NCBI GenBank assembly: GCA_903813345.2
Contig: CAIIXF020000001.1
Coordinates: 57,677,885-57,741,884, forward strand
Direction: 5' to 3'
DNA: 64,000 nt
DNA from: Owenia fusiformis
Taxonomy: Eukaryota; Annelida; Polychaeta; Sabellida; Oweniidae
Shown: piece by piece, positions 60,235 through 64,000 of the stretch
How the letters are laid out: each line of letters opens with the position of its first letter
How positions within the stretch are numbered: the stretch's first letter is position 1
Position numbers and translations under genes: made by a program
The notes under the pieces: generated by a model
Seen by the model: only the letters and a program-made list of their open reading frames with translations
What the model was told of the DNA's origin: nothing
Database searches by the model: none

Positions 60235-63200
60235 ATTCTTGGTGAAGTTATCGCCCCATCCCCACAATGCAAAGATAATGTCCCTAGATCACACACAAAG
60301 CCTCGTAAATTACATAAACGTTCACGAAGGGGTGCACACAAACGCAAGAACAATGCCAATTTTCCTTTAAGTATCGCATTCAACAATGTAGAATACTTAG
60401 GATTAGCAAAACAACACGAACTTGATAATCTTCTGTCAATGAAACAGTTTGACATTGTAGGAGTGTGTGAAACATTTTTCAAAGACTCGAATACCCCTAC
60501 TGTCAGTAATAAGGAATATGAATGGTTTGGTAAGAACAGAGTCAATAGATCTGGTGGTGGTGTTGGTTTTTTCATAAAAAGAGATAAAGTTACTATTTTA
60601 AAAGAAAACCACTTAGATTCACTTAATGATGAATTTGAAAGATATTGGTTAAAGGTAAAGATAGTCAATGTAATTCTTAATGTTGGAGTTGCATACTTTC
60701 CAAATGATGGGAAGAATCCTGCTCTTACAGAAGCCCTTACTGAGGAACTAATCAAAGACATTTCTCAATTTGATAATAGCAACGAATGTACCCTCCTTAT
60801 GGGTGACTTTAATGGACGCATAAAAGAATTCAATAGTGGTCAAAGCAGTCACAATGGTAAATTCATAGAAGTCCTCAGTGAGGCAACCAATTGTACTATA
60901 CTTAATTTAACTGAAGAATGTGAAGGTGAGGTAACATGGGCCCGCAACAACCAGTCATCCACACTTGATTATATTTTGGTCAATGACAGATTTATGAGTA
61001 TTTATGATAAAATGGTTATTCATGAAAATCACGATGTGTCTATTGGCAGCAGCCACGCTTTTCTTGTTGTTGAAGGCTCTTGTTGCGGGTCAGATTCTAA
61101 ATCCAAATCTAAAAATAAAATGTTAAATGAAGTAATTAAAACACCAAGTTGGAAAATCTCAGAAAATACAGACTGGACAAAGTTCCAGCAACTTATAACA
61201 AAACAATTTAATTCCTGGGATATTTCATTATACTCTAATATTGAGGAAGCATGGGCAGTTTGGAAGGGTAAAGTCAAAGAGGCAGCCTATGAGTCCGTGG
61301 GAACTAAGGTAATCTCCCCCAACTATGTATCATTCTGGAATGAAGAAATCAAACAATTAATCAAAAATAGAAGGGAAGCATGTCGTTTCTTTAGGTATTG
61401 GAAACGCGCCAAAACATGCGACCCCAATGTGCTGCAAGAAATGTGGGATTTATATATTCAAAGAAAAGAGCAAGTTCGTGATAAGATTAAACAAGTACAC
61501 ATTCAAAACCATATTAAGACTATCACAAAGAATGCCTCAAAGAAATCTAATTCAAAATCTTTTTGGAAAACATTAAAAATGTTTAATGCAAAAGCAGGAC
61601 ACCCAATACAAATAAAAGACCCAGATGACCCGAAATGTATAATAACTGACCCTCGGAAAGTATCTCAGTCAATTGCTAAATACTGGAAAAATGTTGGTCC
61701 CAACAATGTAAATGATCGTTCAGTAAAAACAGACTTGTCTCAGCAACTTAGAGAGCTTCATATGTCATCTACATTTTCTGACAATGCTTTATTTGATGTT
61801 ACATTTGATGAAGGTGAAGTTTCCGAATGTATCAAAGGGTTAAGTAATGGTAAAGCATGTGGAACAGATCAAATTCCAAATGAATTTCTGAAGCAAGGGG
61901 GGCCTATTATAATTAAATCAATATCTGAAATATTTTATCAAGTGAAGATCAGAGAACAAATGCCCAAAGAATGGAAAGAAGGTCTTTTATTTCCCATTCA
62001 CAAGAATTCAGATAAGGAAATACTTGACAACTATAGAGGCATAACAATAAACTCTAACATTTACAAGCTTTTCACCTCTATTATGGAATCTAAGATCTTG
62101 AAGTTTTTCGAAGTTAATAACGTTTTGGGTGACTTGCAAGGCGCCTTTAGATCAGGTTTGAGATTAGAAAATCATATTTTTGCCCTCAAAGGTATCTGTA
62201 GCATGAGGAAAAACAACAACCTTAAGACCTATTTATCTTTTTTGGACATCTCTAAAGCCTTCGACGTGGTCAACAGGGACCTTTTATTTTTACGATTATG
62301 GGAAAAGGGGATTCAAGGCAAAGTCTGGCGCATTTTGAGGGAATTATATGTGGGAGTTAAAAGCAAAGTGATTTTTGGAACAATTTCAACAGAGTGGGAA
62401 GAGTGCAACCCTGTCTATAGCCTAAAACAGGGTTGCTGCCTCTCCCCGACTCTGTTTTCCCTTGTTATGAGCGACCTTGTTGAAATGTTCAACAATGAAG
62501 ATATAGGGTTACCTTTTGAAAATGAAAAGGTCCCAGTTCTTATGTTCGCCGATGATGTTGCTTTACTTGCCGAAAATGAATCTACAATGAACAGAATGTT
62601 AAAAATTGCTGACATCTTTTCTATTAAATGGGGGTTCAATTTTAGCCCTAAAAAATCAAAGGTTATGGTCATTGGGAAAAGAATTGACAAAAATAAAAAA
62701 TGGATCTTAGGCAGCCATGAATTATTTGAGGTTAAAAGTTATAAGTATCTAGGGATATATTTTGATCGGTCTCTAAAAGACTCTGGCCACATTGACTTCC
62801 TTGCTGAAAAATCTAAACGAATTCAAGGTATGATAGTCTCCACTTTGACAAAACACTGTAATGTCATGCGTCTCAAATTTGGGGAGAAAATGTACAACTC
62901 AATGTTTGTCCCTGCCATTCTTCATGGCTGTCCTATATTCACGTTAAACAAAACTAACACGGATAAAATGAAATCAATGCAATATAATATTGGGAGATCA
63001 ATTCTCCAAATTAGGTGTTGCCCAGCCAGAGAAGCACTTTTAGGTGATTTAGGCTGGAGACCTCTTGTTGATGTCATTGAAAAAAGGCAAATAGATTACT
63101 TTATATATCTAAAATGTAATATCAAAGAAGGGTCATTACACAAAAAGATATTTAATTCTATGTATGATGGCTTCTGTGCTAATGATGAAAGCAAAGCATT

Positions 63201-63786
63201 CCCTTACTTTTCAAACATAAAATCCATCCTAACAAAATATGGACTGGATGATGTTATCTACAGAGATGATATTGACTGGTATCAGGCCCTTATCAAAATA
63301 TCAGATCAAGAAAGGCTTAATAATTTTAAATCTGCATTGAATGAAAAGTCTTCACTCTCACTGTATCGATGTCTAAATCCCCATCCCTTCTTAAAAAACT
63401 ACCTGACCACAGATTTTGACTTCTATGGGCAAAAATTAAAGTTCAAAGCTAGATCAGGGTGTTTTGGCTTAAAAACAGAATACGAAAAATGGGGACAGGG
63501 AAATGGAATATGTACGTTATGTGATAAAAATGTAAAAGACACCATCCAACATAGACTTTTTGTTTGCCCTTTCTTTGGTAATGATAGAAATACTTTTTAT
63601 AAAAATGTTATTGAAAAATGTAATCCAGCACTATCGTCGGGTCTTCTATCAGCCAGTGTGCAAATTAAAACATGTTGGGCCTTAGGTGAGGACATTTTTA
63701 CATTGTGGGGACAAGAAGAAGCTTTTAAGTTCGATAAATGTGTAAAGGGTCTTTTAAAATGTGTATATAAACCCCAGACCCAATAA
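60235..63786 (+). CDS. LINE ORF2: APE-type endonuclease and reverse transcriptase
   Basis: The first methionine (60439) gives 1115 aa, but the frame is open back to the ORF1 stop. The upstream codons encode SIAFNNVEYLG, which looks like the first endonuclease strand with its conserved Asn, so I extend the coding region to 60235. Numbering from the methionine: CETFF with the metal-binding Glu near 11, GDFN near 120, STLDYILV near 173, and near 203 SSH where the family usually has an Asp-His pair. RT blocks are GKACGTDQIP near 470, FLDISKAFDVVNRD near 600, LKQGCCLSPTLF near 660 and FADD near 702. A C-terminal CX2CX8HX4C zinc motif (CTLCDKNVKDTIQHRLFVC) lies near 1024. The enzyme nicks the target and reverse-transcribes the element RNA there. 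How translation enters ORF2 is unclear. Confidence 0.85.
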   Translation: MLGEVIAPSPQCKDNVPRSHTKPRKLHKRSRRGAHKRKNNANFPLSIAFNNVEYLGLAKQHELDNLLSMKQFDIVGVCETFFKDSNTPTVSNKEYEWFGKNRVNRSGGGVGFFIKRDKVTILKENHLDSLNDEFERYWLKVKIVNVILNVGVAYFPNDGKNPALTEALTEELIKDISQFDNSNECTLLMGDFNGRIKEFNSGQSSHNGKFIEVLSEATNCTILNLTEECEGEVTWARNNQSSTLDYILVNDRFMSIYDKMVIHENHDVSIGSSHAFLVVEGSCCGSDSKSKSKNKMLNEVIKTPSWKISENTDWTKFQQLITKQFNSWDISLYSNIEEAWAVWKGKVKEAAYESVGTKVISPNYVSFWNEEIKQLIKNRREACRFFRYWKRAKTCDPNVLQEMWDLYIQRKEQVRDKIKQVHIQNHIKTITKNASKKSNSKSFWKTLKMFNAKAGHPIQIKDPDDPKCIITDPRKVSQSIAKYWKNVGPNNVNDRSVKTDLSQQLRELHMSSTFSDNALFDVTFDEGEVSECIKGLSNGKACGTDQIPNEFLKQGGPIIIKSISEIFYQVKIREQMPKEWKEGLLFPIHKNSDKEILDNYRGITINSNIYKLFTSIMESKILKFFEVNNVLGDLQGAFRSGLRLENHIFALKGICSMRKNNNLKTYLSFLDISKAFDVVNRDLLFLRLWEKGIQGKVWRILRELYVGVKSKVIFGTISTEWEECNPVYSLKQGCCLSPTLFSLVMSDLVEMFNNEDIGLPFENEKVPVLMFADDVALLAENESTMNRMLKIADIFSIKWGFNFSPKKSKVMVIGKRIDKNKKWILGSHELFEVKSYKYLGIYFDRSLKDSGHIDFLAEKSKRIQGMIVSTLTKHCNVMRLKFGEKMYNSMFVPAILHGCPIFTLNKTNTDKMKSMQYNIGRSILQIRCCPAREALLGDLGWRPLVDVIEKRQIDYFIYLKCNIKEGSLHKKIFNSMYDGFCANDESKAFPYFSNIKSILTKYGLDDVIYRDDIDWYQALIKISDQERLNNFKSALNEKSSLSLYRCLNPHPFLKNYLTTDFDFYGQKLKFKARSGCFGLKTEYEKWGQGNGICTLCDKNVKDTIQHRLFVCPFFGNDRNTFYKNVIEKCNPALSSGLLSASVQIKTCWALGEDIFTLWGQEEAFKFDKCVKGLLKCVYKPQTQ

Positions 63787-64000
63787 CATGTTTTAGTTTC
63801 TTATATATAATGCCTGTAAACTGATATATGCTTTTAAATGTTTTGCCAATGTCTGGAAGAACCGTTTGTGTTCCGCTGTAATAAAAGCGTTTCCAATAAA
63901 TAAATAAAAAAATAAATAAATAAAATATGAGTTAAAAAATAAATTGTGAAGTATTCTTAGTGTTTTTTATGAAAAATAGCATGCTCTGTCACAGCGGACA

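Larger units (their letters stand above)
58571..63924 (+). mobile_element. Full-length two-ORF LINE, CR1/L2-like
   Basis: A complete non-LTR retrotransposon: about 0.3-kb 5' leader, ORF1 with esterase and zinc knuckles, ORF2 with endonuclease and reverse transcriptase, a short 3' untranslated region and an (AAAT)n-type tail near 63893-63924. ATATG occurs on both sides (58566-58570 and 63925-63929) and is a likely 5-bp target duplication. Bridging it restores the inverted repeat of the host foldback element. Both ORFs are free of frameshifts, so the insertion is probably young. Confidence 0.85.
57514..64000. mobile_element. Foldback DNA transposon (TGTCCGCTGTGACGGAGC end) carrying a nested LINE
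   Basis: The left arm begins TGTCCGCTGTGACGGAGC and its first part (to about TTTTTTAACTCATATG) is matched in inverted orientation by the last 75 bp of the window, 63925-64000. The next part of the left arm (about 57585-57785) is matched inverted by about 58360-58570, including ACTCCATGCAATGGATATAT and AAAATGTACCATT. The right arm is therefore continuous except for the LINE at 58571-63924. Without it the element would be about 1.1 kb. No transposase is seen. The right terminus falls at the window edge, so the target duplication cannot be read. Confidence 0.75.

Noticed and set aside
59331-60761. Minus-strand ORFs of 90-178 codons over the LINE
   Set aside because: They are antisense shadows of ORF1 and ORF2, whose plus-strand products carry complete catalytic motifs.

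Overview
The window is animal nuclear DNA: AT-rich, intron-containing and full of transposons. It most likely comes from an annelid worm. The clearest lineage marker is a six-exon plus-strand gene whose product has a signal peptide, a short coiled coil, one LDL-receptor class A module and a C-terminal domain, in that order. This is the architecture of the linker chains that hold together annelid giant extracellular haemoglobin (erythrocruorin). The second host gene is a complete 45-exon DOCK6/7/8-type Rho-family guanine nucleotide exchange factor on the minus strand. Its exon lengths sum to 6303 nt in one reading frame (2100 codons plus stop).

Layout. 1-16.1 kb has no recognisable gene, only a 24-bp minisatellite and several short inverted-repeat transposon remnants. 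16.1-20.7 kb is a 4.6-kb foldback element with near-perfect 67-bp terminal inverted repeats and an ACTAA target duplication. It carries a CpG-rich NCGT-register array and a 2.25-kb, almost all-purine GAAG-register array. 20.85-22.83 kb is a decayed long-TIR element split by a 1-kb TTAA-flanked insertion. 23.3-27.0 kb is the linker gene, whose introns hold hAT-like and PIF/Harbinger-like miniature elements. 27-35.5 kb is intergenic, with a 5'-truncated LINE and a 32-bp minisatellite. 35.55-57.35 kb is the DOCK gene. 57.5-64.0 kb is a second foldback element whose right arm is split by a complete two-ORF LINE; its outer end coincides with the window edge.

The two host genes are convergent and not obviously related in function: one is a secreted blood-pigment scaffold, the other a cytoplasmic GEF. 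The most unusual features are the structure of the 4.6-kb foldback element and the full-length LINE, in which ORF1 and ORF2 lie in the same frame separated by one TAG. The codons after that TAG supply the first strand of the endonuclease. The nested transposon block also starts only about 160 bp upstream of the DOCK start codon. Large negative areas were read by eye only, so undetected short exons cannot be excluded.
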